From RGIG3102 sp964369975 (lineage in GTDB: Bacteria > Bacillota > Clostridia > Oscillospirales > Ruminococcaceae), in NCBI GenBank assembly GCA_964369975.1, contig CAYJFZ010000013.1:1-42529 (forward strand): 42,529 nt of DNA, read 5' to 3'. This document shows positions 15,839-23,974 of this stretch, piece after piece. The notes beneath the pieces were generated by a model. The model searched no databases and was not told where the DNA came from. It saw only the letters and a list, made by a program, of their open reading frames with translations. A program made the position numbers and the translations under genes. Every line of letters starts with the position of its first letter. Positions within the stretch are counted from its first letter, which is position 1.

Positions 15839-16822
15839 TTAGATATTGTAAATATCTGTTTTAAAACTTTCAAGGTTTTTCTTTGTCCACTCGATTGTCT
15901 CACTTAAACCTTGAGAGAAAGTGTAATTTGGCTTCCAGCCCGTTAGAGAATGCAATTCTTTTGCAGTACCTAATAAGCGGTTAACTTCACTTTTTTCAGG
16001 TCTTAAGCGGTTTTCATCAGTTACGATTTTAGCATTTGGATTAATTTGTCTTATTAATTCATTAGCAAGCTCGCCTATTGAAATTTCTTGCTCTGTTGCT
16101 ATGTTTAATTCTTTACCGATTGTATTATCGTGATTTGCTATTGTGATAAAGCCGTTAGCTGTATCTTTAACATAGTTAAAGTCTCTTGTAGGAGTAAGTG
16201 AGCCTAAATGTATCTCTTCTTTTCCTGCTAAAAGCTGAGTGATAATTGTAGGAATAACTGCTCTTGCTGACTGCCTTGGGCCGTAAGTATTAAAAGGTCT
16301 TACAATAGTTACAGGGCTATTAAATGAGCGATAAAAACTCTCAGCTATTCTATCAGCGCCTATCTTCGTTGCAGAATATGGGCTTTGACCTTGGAATGGA
16401 TGCTTTTCATCAATAGGCACATACTGAGCTGTACCATAAACCTCACTTGTAGAAGTTACTAAAATACGGCTTGTATTTAAATCACGAGCTGCTTGCAGAA
16501 CATTTAAAGTGCCTTTTATATTAGTGTCAACATACGAGTCAGGTGAAGTGTAGCTAAAAGGAATAGCTATTAAAGCTGCTAAATGGTAAACAGTATCTAT
16601 ACCCTTCATAGCATCTTTTACACCATTAGGATCACGGATGTCGCCTAAAATAACATTTAAAGCCTTTTTTTCTTCTTTTGGGATGTTTTCAAGCCAGCCC
16701 CAAGAGCCGAAAGAGTTATATAAACAAAAAGCAGTAACATCGTACCCTTCTTTGATTAATTGTTGTGTTAAATGTGAGCCGATAAAACCATCAGCGCCTG
16801 TTACTAAAACTTTTTTTGACAT
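15839..16822 (-). CDS. legB: NAD-dependent GDP-sugar 4,6-dehydratase (LegB type)
   Basis: A 327-residue extended short-chain dehydrogenase/reductase. It should convert GDP-N-acetylglucosamine to the 4-keto-6-deoxy sugar, the first committed step toward legionaminate. The NAD motif GADGFIG is at residues 9-15, the active-site TSE at 125-127 and Y149-xxx-K153 in PYSATK. The phrase YNSFGSWGWLENI (35-47) is typical of the LegB subgroup. It is the first gene of the minus-strand unit, behind a TTGTAA/TATAAT promoter, with a weak AAGG ribosome site. Identification is strong. Confidence 0.92.
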   Translation of the reverse strand: MSKKVLVTGADGFIGSHLTQQLIKEGYDVTAFCLYNSFGSWGWLENIPKEEKKALNVILGDIRDPNGVKDAMKGIDTVYHLAALIAIPFSYTSPDSYVDTNIKGTLNVLQAARDLNTSRILVTSTSEVYGTAQYVPIDEKHPFQGQSPYSATKIGADRIAESFYRSFNSPVTIVRPFNTYGPRQSARAVIPTIITQLLAGKEEIHLGSLTPTRDFNYVKDTANGFITIANHDNTIGKELNIATEQEISIGELANELIRQINPNAKIVTDENRLRPEKSEVNRLLGTAKELHSLTGWKPNYTFSQGLSETIEWTKKNLESFKTDIYNI

Positions 16823-16860
16823 AAAAATACCTTTTTAATACCTTTTCTTAGATTGTATAC

Positions 16861-16889
16861 ATTATAGTATATTTTTAATAAAATTACAA
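16861..16889 (-). promoter_or_regulatory. Promoter of the legB operon
   Basis: On the minus strand TTGTAA (16889-16884) and a perfect TATAAT (16866-16861) are separated by 17 bases, 38 bases before the legB start codon. Confidence 0.75.
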
Positions 16890-16907
16890 TAGTTTAGGAT
16901 ATAAAGG

Positions 16908-16936
16908 TTTACAAAGAAAATCAATTATATTATAAT
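16908..16936 (+). promoter_or_regulatory. Promoter of the SGNH/GT-B/flippase operon
   Basis: TTTACA (16908-16913) and a perfect TATAAT (16931-16936) are 17 bases apart, divergent from the legB promoter. The predicted transcript begins near 16943, so an ATG at 16935 cannot be the real start of the first gene. Confidence 0.75.
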
Positions 16937-16979
16937 GATATATCATATAGTAATGAATATTAAGGAATTTTATATATTT

Positions 16980-17906
16980 ATGGTTAAAATTATAAAAAAA
17001 TTAGCGATACTGTTTTTACCAGTTGTTTTATATTTTGCAGTGTTTATTTACTTTGAGCCCTATAATTATTTTGGGCTTTTTGAGGATGAATATGCAGGTG
17101 ATAGTGCAATAGCAAGGGTGCGCAACTTTAATTTATCTCCGAGTGATGTAATCATCTTAGGCGATAGTAGACTTGCGCATTTTGACATGGATTTAGTAGA
17201 GGAAATAGTAGGTGAAAAAGTAGGGCAATTAGCCTTTGGCGGGGCAAGCTTTAATGAGAGCTTAGACCTTTTAGAGTATGCAATAAGTGAAAATGAAGAT
17301 TTGCATACAGTTTATTTTGGTGCAAGTTTTTATACTTTAAATGAAAGCTATTATAAAGATAGGATGAGCCAAATTGAAACTGTGAGTAAAAACCCCTTAG
17401 CCTATATGTTTAATTTTAGCTATAATGTTGAGATGTTAAATGAAATCCTTTACTTTTTTAAGGGTGTTGAAAATGTTGCCTTTGACCATATAGGACAATG
17501 GGAAGAAGAAGATTATTACTATGAAGACGGAACAAAAAGACAGTATAGAAAAAACTTAGAGGAATATGCTGTTGATATTATTTACCCTATTGTAGAAAAC
17601 TATGTTTTAGACACAGATGATATACAAAGATATATTTCTCTATTAGAAATTTGTAAAGAGGAAGGTATAACTGTGTATACAGTCTTGCCCCCTATGGATG
17701 ACTCTTTAAAATACTTAGTTATTGAGGAGTTAGGAATAGATGAGGATATCTTGTTTTTTATTAGCGAAGTAAGCCCTTATACACAGGTATTAAATTATGA
17801 ATACACACAAACTAATCATTTTACAAGCGATGAGTTTTATGATGGATTTCATTTAGATAAAGCAATAGGACTTGAAAGATTTACCTATATGCTTTTTGAA
17901 AGGTAA
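16980..17906 (+). CDS. Membrane-anchored SGNH-hydrolase-like protein
   Basis: A 308-residue protein with one N-terminal membrane anchor (about residues 5-26) and an extracytoplasmic domain. ILGDSR (catalytic Ser about 63) is block I of SGNH/GDSL enzymes and YDGFHLDK near the end (Asp288, His291) is block V, so the catalytic Ser-Asp-His set is visible. AlgJ/DltD-like relatives of this topology move acyl groups onto surface glycans. Start choice: the promoter places transcription start near 16943, which excludes the ATG at 16935; AAGGAAT lies upstream of the ATG at 16980 and that start gives a clean anchor. The ATG at 16953 remains possible. It leads the plus-strand glycan unit; likely substrate is the glycan of this locus, which is inference. 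Confidence 0.75.
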   Translation: MVKIIKKLAILFLPVVLYFAVFIYFEPYNYFGLFEDEYAGDSAIARVRNFNLSPSDVIILGDSRLAHFDMDLVEEIVGEKVGQLAFGGASFNESLDLLEYAISENEDLHTVYFGASFYTLNESYYKDRMSQIETVSKNPLAYMFNFSYNVEMLNEILYFFKGVENVAFDHIGQWEEEDYYYEDGTKRQYRKNLEEYAVDIIYPIVENYVLDTDDIQRYISLLEICKEEGITVYTVLPPMDDSLKYLVIEELGIDEDILFFISEVSPYTQVLNYEYTQTNHFTSDEFYDGFHLDKAIGLERFTYMLFER

Positions 17907-17910
17907 AAAA

Positions 17911-19227
17911 ATGTCACTTGATTTTTTAATATTATACGAACACATACAAAGAGAATACGAAAGTATCACCTTATTAAAATTAGAACTTGAAAAAAGAGGC
18001 TACACAGCCGAAATTATGCAACTTTTAGATAGAAAAAAATTAAAGTACTTCACTTACAAAAAGCCGAAAGTTTTAGTAGCTTCTGCTATGTATGATAATA
18101 AAACAATGAACAGCTTTGTTTATAATAATGTAGGTGTTTGTAACAAGGTAGTGAATTTGCATTGGGAGCAAGTTTTAAGTGAAGAACAAGAAAACTCTCC
18201 TTTTTTTAACTGCTTAGAGTCAGCTTCTTATGCTCTGCAAACCTGCTGGGGTGAAAGATCAAGGGATAGGATAGTAAAATATGGGGTGCCAATAGAAAAC
18301 ACTGTGATAACAGGGCCTTTACAAATGGACTTTTTAAGAAGTGAGTATGAGGGTTATTACAAGGATAAAAAAGCTATTTGCAAAGAATTTAACTTAGATG
18401 AAAACAAACAAATGGTATTATATATTTCATCTTTTTCAACAGCTTATATGTCCGATGAAGAAGTAGCTCATTTGAATACTTTAGCCGGAGTAGGCTTTGA
18501 TAACTTTAAAATAACAAGCCAGAAAACTATGAACGAAACCCTAAAATGGACAGATGAATTTTTAAGTAGTGAAAAAGGCAAAGAAGTAGAGTTTATATAC
18601 AGAAGACATCCGAGTGAGTGGAATAGCCCTATTTTAGAAGAAATGGCTAAAAAACATAGCAATTTTCATTTAATTAGCGATTACTCAGTAAAGCAATGGA
18701 TAAAAGTGAGCGATACTATTTTTACATGGATGTCAACTTCGATAGCAGAAATTTATTTTGCTAAAAAAAGTTGTTTTGTAATAAGGCCATACCACTTAGA
18801 ATGGGAGTATGACCCCACAATCTATAAAGACTGTAAATTCGTTGATAATTATGAAGATTTTAAAAAGGCCTTTAATATTAAAAACCCAGAATTTCCAATA
18901 GATGAAAAAGAGATGCTCAGCTACTATGATGTAACAGATACCCCAAGTTTTATAAGAATGGCAGATGCCTTAGAACAAGTGCTTAATACTAAAGATACAA
19001 GAAAGCCGTTCTCAAAATTTAAGCCAAAATTTAGCTTTATAAAGTTTTTTAGCTTAATAGGCTTTCACACTCTTTACTTTTTTAAAATTGACCCTGCAAA
19101 ATTTGTTTTTTTTAAATCTTTAAGTGAGTATGCAGGCAGAATATACGGCCATATTAAAAACACAAGAGTGTCAAAGCAAGACAAGAAAAAATACGAAGAA
19201 AACATTAAAAAATATATACTAAAGTAG
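17911..19227 (+). CDS. GT-B-like surface carbohydrate biosynthesis protein
   Basis: A 438-residue cytoplasmic protein without signal peptide. The pattern is that of GT-B enzymes related to capsule and CDP-glycerol-type transferases: an N-terminal Rossmann-like half (FLILYEHIQREYESITLL), VVNLHWEQ near 100, and a C-terminal half with YRRHPSEW (about 230), LISDYSVKQWIKVSDTIFTWMSTSIAEIYF (about 255-285), where the DxxxTWxSTxxxE block is the usual nucleotide-sugar site. Similar proteins annotated 'surface carbohydrate biosynthesis protein' often sit beside neuB genes, so it could be the nonulosonate transferase. The ATG at 17911 follows the previous stop codon by four bases with GAAAGG upstream; the earlier ATG at 17872 overlaps the SGNH gene and is unlikely. 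Confidence 0.75.
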   Translation: MSLDFLILYEHIQREYESITLLKLELEKRGYTAEIMQLLDRKKLKYFTYKKPKVLVASAMYDNKTMNSFVYNNVGVCNKVVNLHWEQVLSEEQENSPFFNCLESASYALQTCWGERSRDRIVKYGVPIENTVITGPLQMDFLRSEYEGYYKDKKAICKEFNLDENKQMVLYISSFSTAYMSDEEVAHLNTLAGVGFDNFKITSQKTMNETLKWTDEFLSSEKGKEVEFIYRRHPSEWNSPILEEMAKKHSNFHLISDYSVKQWIKVSDTIFTWMSTSIAEIYFAKKSCFVIRPYHLEWEYDPTIYKDCKFVDNYEDFKKAFNIKNPEFPIDEKEMLSYYDVTDTPSFIRMADALEQVLNTKDTRKPFSKFKPKFSFIKFFSLIGFHTLYFFKIDPAKFVFFKSLSEYAGRIYGHIKNTRVSKQDKKKYEENIKKYILK

Positions 19228-19235
19228 GATGAATT

Positions 19236-20699
19236 ATGCAAAATAATACTTCCACAGTTAAGGGATTTATAACCTCAATACTGAAATATTCAATAGCAAC
19301 ATATGTTAATTTTATAATATATGGTATTTCGATTTTGCTTATTGCTTGGTTTGTTGATACTGCCGTTTGGGGACAGCTTGATATATTCATTTCAACTTCA
19401 ACTTTAATAATGAATTTATGTATGCTTGGACTTGATAATAGCTTTATCCGTTTTTTTAATGAGCCATGCGAGCCTTTAAATCAAGGTATGCTTTTTTCAG
19501 CCTGTCTTGGGCTTTCATCACTTAGCTTAATTTTTACAGCTATTATAAGCATTTTATTTTTCCCTGAATTAATAATTGAGATATTCTTTAGTTATAATTT
19601 AGGCGTAGTTTATGTAGTTTTACTATTTTTTACAGCCTTGATGAATATGATAAGCAGGTATATAAATATACTATTTCGTATGCAAGGTAGTATAAGATTA
19701 TACACTTTGCAAAGTGTATTAATGCAGTTTTTTGCAAGGATGTTTTTCTTAGTGGGCGTGCTCTTTTCTAATGAATTTTCAAACCTTGTAATGTTTTTTG
19801 TAATAGGGACTACTGCCTTTACTTTAATTTTCTTATTTATTGTAAGAGGGCATTTAAGCTTTTCAAAAGAGATAGTTTTTTCAAAAGCAAATAAACAGCT
19901 ACTGCCTTATGGACTCGCTATTGCACCTACTGCTGTAATGATATGGCTAAACAGCCTTTTTTCTAAAATTTATATAGATGCCACTTTAAATTCATCCCTA
20001 ACAGGTATATTTAGTATGGTGAGTTTATTAAGTAATGTAATAGCTATAATCCAAGCAGGCTTTGCTACATTTTGGTCAGCTTATATATACGCAAACTATA
20101 AAACAGAGCAAGAAAAAATCAAACAAGTACACGATTATTTAACAGCGATTATCTTAGTATTTTTCTGCATTATAATCGCCTTTGAAGATGTGATATTCTT
20201 CTTTTTAAGCCCTGATTACAAAGTGGGTATGGAGATTTTTCCTATATTAGTTTTAGTGCCTGTATTTTTAATAATTAGCGAAACGACAGTTTACGGTATC
20301 GCCATAGCTAAAAAGCCTATTTTTGATACAGTTGGTATAGGCTTATCCGTTGTATTTAATGTAATATTCTGTATATTATTAACTGATTCCTTAGGCTTAT
20401 ATGGGGTGAGTATTGCCCTTAGTTTATCAAATATAATAATGTTTTTATTTAGAACATTTATCGCACAGAGGTTTTATAAAAGTATTCCAAATGTTAAAAG
20501 GACTTTTATTAGCATAGTGATATTATTAACCGTTTGCTTTTTAAGTGTTGTTTATACTTATAACTTCTTTATAAAACTTTTAGTTTGCACAATAGGGGTA
20601 CTCTCTTATATGCTTATATATAAAAATCAAGCAAAAGAAGCTATTAGCTTTATAAAAACTACAATAAGTGATTTTAAAAATAAAGGGGAAAATGCATGA
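19236..20699 (+). CDS. Wzx-type oligosaccharide flippase (MOP superfamily)
   Basis: A 487-residue protein with about 12-14 membrane segments, starting with KYSIATYVNFIIYGISILLIAWFV, the layout of polysaccharide biosynthesis/Wzx proteins of the MATE-like fold. A typical central segment reads AIAPTAVMIWLNSLFSKIYID (about 229-249). It should move lipid-linked sugar units to the outer face of the membrane. It has GGATGA upstream, follows the GT-B gene by eight bases and overlaps the next gene by four (ATGA), so the unit is translationally coupled. It supplies the export step for the glycan whose precursors are made by the divergent leg genes. Confidence 0.87.
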   Translation: MQNNTSTVKGFITSILKYSIATYVNFIIYGISILLIAWFVDTAVWGQLDIFISTSTLIMNLCMLGLDNSFIRFFNEPCEPLNQGMLFSACLGLSSLSLIFTAIISILFFPELIIEIFFSYNLGVVYVVLLFFTALMNMISRYINILFRMQGSIRLYTLQSVLMQFFARMFFLVGVLFSNEFSNLVMFFVIGTTAFTLIFLFIVRGHLSFSKEIVFSKANKQLLPYGLAIAPTAVMIWLNSLFSKIYIDATLNSSLTGIFSMVSLLSNVIAIIQAGFATFWSAYIYANYKTEQEKIKQVHDYLTAIILVFFCIIIAFEDVIFFFLSPDYKVGMEIFPILVLVPVFLIISETTVYGIAIAKKPIFDTVGIGLSVVFNVIFCILLTDSLGLYGVSIALSLSNIIMFLFRTFIAQRFYKSIPNVKRTFISIVILLTVCFLSVVYTYNFFIKLLVCTIGVLSYMLIYKNQAKEAISFIKTTISDFKNKGENA

Positions 20700-21490
20700 T
20701 AAAATTAATCGCTACTGACTTAGATGGGACTCTCTTAGATGAAAACAGCAAAGTGCCAAAAGATTTTAATACTACTTTAGAAAAACTTTTAAATAAAAAT
20801 ATAATTTTTGCAGTAGCTTCTGGTAGGAGTTATGCAGGCATAGAACATTTATTTACAGAGGATGTAATTGAAAAATTATACTTTATTTGTGATAACGGCG
20901 CAGTAGTGCAAAAAGGAAAAGAGGTATTGTTTTCTTATAAAATCGAAAAAGAACAAGTAAAAAGAATTATTACTTTTTTAAGAGAAAATAATATTAATAA
21001 TATTATGGTGAGCGGTGTAAAAGGCGCTTACTACGAAGCGAGCAATGAAGATTTTTCTAATAAGATGAAGAATATGTACACTGAGATGACCTTAGTTGAG
21101 GATATACTAAAAGTAGATGATGAAATCTTTAAAATTTCAGTGTATGATAAAGAAGATATAAAAGATAAGGTATATACTCCTATTAAAAATGAATTCAAAG
21201 ATGAATTAAGTATTCACATAGCAGCTAAAATATGGACAGATATTATGCAAAAAGGAACTGATAAAGGCATAGCCATAGACATACTGCAAAAAAAATACAA
21301 CATTCACTATGATGAAACAATGGTTTTTTGTGATTATAATAATGATATACCTATGATAAATATGGCAAAGTATTCAGTAGCTATGGATAATGCTACCGAA
21401 GAAGTAAAAGATATCTGCTTTATGCAAACTACAAAAAACTCACAAAATGGCGTAATCAAAACAATCAATGAATACATATTAAATAAATAA
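20696..21490 (+). CDS. Cof-type HAD-IIB phosphatase
   Basis: A 264-residue cytoplasmic haloacid-dehalogenase phosphatase. Motif I is DLDGTLLDE (Asp8, Asp10), motif II the ASGRSYAG region (about 41), and motif IV FCDYNNDIPMI (about 211-221), close to the usual GDxxNDxxM. The cap arrangement and length match the Cof family, which hydrolyses sugar phosphates and other small phosphoesters. It overlaps the flippase gene by four bases, so it belongs to the glycan unit and might act on a sugar phosphate, although Cof proteins are promiscuous and the substrate is not evident. Confidence 0.9.
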   Translation: MIKLIATDLDGTLLDENSKVPKDFNTTLEKLLNKNIIFAVASGRSYAGIEHLFTEDVIEKLYFICDNGAVVQKGKEVLFSYKIEKEQVKRIITFLRENNINNIMVSGVKGAYYEASNEDFSNKMKNMYTEMTLVEDILKVDDEIFKISVYDKEDIKDKVYTPIKNEFKDELSIHIAAKIWTDIMQKGTDKGIAIDILQKKYNIHYDETMVFCDYNNDIPMINMAKYSVAMDNATEEVKDICFMQTTKNSQNGVIKTINEYILNK

Positions 21491-21494
21491 AAAT

Positions 21495-21527
21495 AAAACC
21501 GATGCTAAGCATCGGTTTTATTTTTTA
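21495..21527 (+). terminator. Terminator after the flippase/HAD unit
   Basis: AAAACCGATGC (21495-21505) and GCATCGGTTTT (21509-21519) form a perfect stem with a three-base loop followed by a T-rich run. It lies between convergent genes and can serve both. Confidence 0.92.
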
Positions 21528-21544
21528 ATGAGTTTGAATGGTGA

Positions 21545-21955
21545 TTACCATTGAATTTCATCTAAAGATTTGCCTACATTTGGCCCTGGTGATGTAACTG
21601 TACCACCAGTAACTTTAATTACTAAAGCGCCTTGGTAAGGGATTGGCTTTTCGCCAACTAATTCTTTTGCGATATCATATAAAGGCCCTTGTGTTTCTAA
21701 GTGAGCATCACCTATAACTTGGTAGCCTTCAAAGCCTGGGTTTAAAGGAGCTGAAACTGTGATAGCAACTTTTTTTGTATCTTCAACATTTTTAAGTGTT
21801 GTTTTTAAAAATACAGCCGAAATAACTAATGTTTCATCATCAACAGCTTTTGTGTGGTAGCATTCAACTACATGTGGAACACCGCCTGAGCAAGTAGCTA
21901 CTGCCCATACTTTGTTTGCGTTTAAAAAATCTTGTAATTTTTGATTTAACTTCAT
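21545..21955 (-). CDS. Pyridoxamine-5'-phosphate-oxidase-family (FMN split barrel) protein
   Basis: A 136-residue protein with the split-barrel FMN-binding pattern: VWAVATCSGGVPHVVECYHTKAVDDETLVIS near the start (about 16-46), then LKTTLKNVEDTKKVAITVS (49-67) and a C-terminal QGALVIKVTGG strand. Members bind FMN or related flavins and reduce or sense small substrates. GGAGG lies before the ATG. It is divergent from an HxlR-type gene, a frequent pairing in which the regulator controls the flavoprotein. The codon use is more uniform than neighbours, hinting at high expression. The substrate is unknown. Confidence 0.85.
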   Translation of the reverse strand: MKLNQKLQDFLNANKVWAVATCSGGVPHVVECYHTKAVDDETLVISAVFLKTTLKNVEDTKKVAITVSAPLNPGFEGYQVIGDAHLETQGPLYDIAKELVGEKPIPYQGALVIKVTGGTVTSPGPNVGKSLDEIQW

Positions 21956-21981
21956 GATAAAAAACCTCCATATTAAATACG

Positions 21982-22011
21982 ATTATACGATTGATAGTTA
22001 TAAATCAATAA
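21982..22011 (-). promoter_or_regulatory. Promoter with inverted repeat for the split-barrel gene
   Basis: On the minus strand TATAAT (21987-21982) follows TTATTG (22011-22006) after 18 bases. ATTGAT (21990-21995) and ATCAAT (22004-22009) form an inverted repeat lying in the spacer, a plausible operator for the divergent HxlR regulator. Confidence 0.5.
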
Positions 22012-22127
22012 CTTAATTTTATAATAGCATAGAGAAGTATAAAGTGCAAGTACTTAAATGATGCTTACATAGTAAGTTTTTTCATACTAAGAAAGAAATT
22101 TGTGACTATTTATTTTTTTAGTCAATG

Positions 22128-22136
22128 TGGTATAAT
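22128..22136 (+). promoter_or_regulatory. Extended -10 promoter of the second hxlR
   Basis: TGGTATAAT is an extended -10 element (TGn-TATAAT) with no good -35 at 17 bases. It lies 45 bases before the start codon. Confidence 0.6.
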
Positions 22137-22181
22137 AAATATATTTAGTATAAAAAATATAGCTATAAAAAGGAGGGAATT

Positions 22182-22583
22182 ATGAATAAAATACTATCGC
22201 AAAATATATTAGAATTAACAGATACTCAATTACTTAATATGCTCGAAGAAGTAAAAAGAGAAGGTGGGGCAGATTTTGTAAGCGATGAAAGATGCCCTTT
22301 AACAAATAGTTTAAAAATAATAGGAGGAAAATGGAAAATTCCTATTATTTTTATTGTAAACTTAAATCCTAATATAAGATATAATGAATTAAGAAGAAAG
22401 ATAACAGGCATAACGAACACTATGCTCGCCTCCTCTTTAAAAGAGCTTGAAAAAGACAATATTATAAAAAGAGTGCAGTATGATGAAGTGCCATTAAGAG
22501 TGGAATATTCTTTAAAAGAAGGCAATGAGGAGCTTATAGCCCTGCTTATTAGAATGGCAAGTTTCGGCACAAAAAGGCTGTAA
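22182..22583 (+). CDS. HxlR-family transcriptional regulator
   Basis: A 133-residue winged-helix protein with an N-terminal extension of about 30 residues before the family core. CPLTNSLKIIGGKWKIPIIF (about 39-58) and RYNELRRKITGITNTMLASSLKELEKDNIIKR, followed by the wing VPLRVEYSLKEG, are the HxlR signature. The conserved Cys39 is the likely sensing residue. AAAAGGAGGG precedes the ATG. It is divergent from the split-barrel flavoprotein gene and probably controls it and itself from the 226-bp region between them. It resembles the first HxlR gene in the window but is a distinct paralogue. Confidence 0.93.
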   Translation: MNKILSQNILELTDTQLLNMLEEVKREGGADFVSDERCPLTNSLKIIGGKWKIPIIFIVNLNPNIRYNELRRKITGITNTMLASSLKELEKDNIIKRVQYDEVPLRVEYSLKEGNEELIALLIRMASFGTKRL

Positions 22584-22873
22584 TTTATTTACTTTACACT
22601 TTCACCACTAATAGACTAATAACCAGCTTTTAGCAGTATAAATTTAATAGATGATAAATACAAATAACAATGCTTTATGCTTTTAGTGGGGATAGGCTGA
22701 TTTATTATTATAAAAACAGCTTAAGTTATAAAGATTTAAACAAGCGTTAGTAAAAATTATTCACTAAAACTTGCATACCCTGTGCAAGGAGTAAATAAAA
22801 TCTATCGTTATTATAATTTTTTGAATTTTTTTTAAAATTTTGAGAAAACTATAAAACGAAAGGTGGTATTATT
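22584..22873 (+). other. Intergenic region, no gene seen
   Basis: A 290-bp AT-rich stretch without a credible ORF. It holds a weak hairpin (CTTGCA at 22770-22775 with TGCAAG at 22783-22788) and the ribosome site AAAGGTGG of the next gene. I see no clear promoter, terminator or RNA. Confidence 0.5.
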
Positions 22874-23173
22874 ATGAATAAATTAACTTGTACAGCATTC
22901 TCATGTCAAAACAATGTAGGAAGAAACTGCTCGCTTGCAAAAGTTTTAGTAGAAGGGCTTACAGCTCAAAATGCACAGGAGACAAAATGCACTTCGTATA
23001 TTGCCAAAAGCGTTACTAACTTAAACAGCTACACAAAACCAAATCCAGTTTTAGAAGTTAAATGTAATGCAAAAGACTGTATGCATAATATAAATAATTT
23101 ATGCGATGCAAGCGTTGTTAATATTAACAGCATGCAAAATAAAGCTCAGTGTGACACATTTAAAAAATCATAA
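22874..23173 (+). CDS. Two-domain DUF1540 cysteine-rich protein
   Basis: A 99-residue protein with two copies of the DUF1540 pattern: LTCTAFSCQNNVGRNCSLAKV...TKCTSY at the N-terminus and VKCNAKDCMHNINNLCDASVV...AQCDTF at the C-terminus, each with four cysteines, which suggests a metal site. DUF1540 proteins are common in clostridia and bacilli and several are linked to sporulation, but no biochemical role is established. AAAGGTGG lies before the ATG and a strong terminator follows. It appears to be transcribed alone. Confidence 0.9.
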   Translation: MNKLTCTAFSCQNNVGRNCSLAKVLVEGLTAQNAQETKCTSYIAKSVTNLNSYTKPNPVLEVKCNAKDCMHNINNLCDASVVNINSMQNKAQCDTFKKS

Positions 23174-23175
23174 AA

Positions 23176-23208
23176 AAAATACACTCATATGAGTGTATTT
23201 TTATTTTT
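23176..23208 (+). terminator. Bidirectional terminator between DUF1540 and lipoprotein genes
   Basis: AAAATACACTC (23176-23186) pairs with GAGTGTATTTT (23191-23201) around ATAT, followed by a T-rich run on the plus side and preceded by an A-run. The flanking genes converge on it. Confidence 0.9.
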
Positions 23209-23211
23209 TGA

Positions 23212-23895
23212 TTAATATCCGAAAATATTTTCGTAATGTACTAAACTTGCATCAATTTCGCCTAATGATTCATCTGTCACATAGAATAAACCATCTTCTT
23301 CAATTGTAATTTCTACATTTAATTCAACAGGCTCTAAGTAGCCTAATGTTGGCATATTAGCTTCTAAAGCATCTAAGATTAAATTAGTATAAGCTGATTC
23401 AGTTTCAGCTGTTATAACAAGGTTGCCATATTCATCATATTCTGTATACACTTCATCAATCGCTTCCATTAAAAAGTCTAAAGTAATTGTAGTGTAAAGA
23501 ATGTCTACAGGGTAGATAGTTGTTTTGATTAAGTAGCTATCTTCAAGTTCTGTATATTCGCCCACTTCGTAATTGATGTGTGAGAAAATTTCAGCGATTA
23601 CATTTCCCGCTCTTACAAAATCTTCTTCTGGTAAAAGTGATAAGTCAACTGCGCAGTAATCTTCTAAGAAGTATTCTGTTTGGAACATCATATTATCCCA
23701 GTAATATGCTTCTAAATCTTCTATTGACATATCATCAAAATAGTTTGATAATTCATCTGAATGCTCATTTTTATAGCTTGAAGCTATATCAAGCTCGATA
23801 AATCTTGAATAGTCCATTGATGAACAAGCTGTTAGTGAAACCATAAGCATAACACTTAAAGTTAAAGCTGTTAATTTTTTTAATATATTTTTCAT
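23212..23895 (-). CDS. Predicted lipoprotein of unknown function
   Basis: A 227-residue secreted lipoprotein. The signal peptide KNILKKLTALTLSVMLMVS ends in a lipobox LTAC with the lipidated Cys at residue 24. The mature part is strongly acidic (many Asp, Glu, Tyr) and looks like alternating strands, with no family I recognise. The start at 23895 has GAGGAG eight bases upstream; the longer form from 23922 would add a charged tail before the signal peptide and is rejected. It stands alone with a terminator downstream. Confidence 0.85.
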   Translation of the reverse strand: MKNILKKLTALTLSVMLMVSLTACSSMDYSRFIELDIASSYKNEHSDELSNYFDDMSIEDLEAYYWDNMMFQTEYFLEDYCAVDLSLLPEEDFVRAGNVIAEIFSHINYEVGEYTELEDSYLIKTTIYPVDILYTTITLDFLMEAIDEVYTEYDEYGNLVITAETESAYTNLILDALEANMPTLGYLEPVELNVEITIEEDGLFYVTDESLGEIDASLVHYENIFGY

Positions 23896-23974
23896 TATAT
23901 ATTCTCCTCTTTTTTTATTCAAAGTATAGTATATACAAAAAAATATATATTGTCAAGAATTGTAAAAATTTGTC

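Noticed and set aside
16935..16979. ATG at 16935 as the start of the SGNH gene
   Set aside because: This ATG overlaps the TATAAT box of a strong promoter, so it would not be in the transcript.
22770..22788. Hairpin in the region before the DUF1540 gene as an RNA or terminator
   Set aside because: A six-base stem without T-run or further structure is too weak to support a call.
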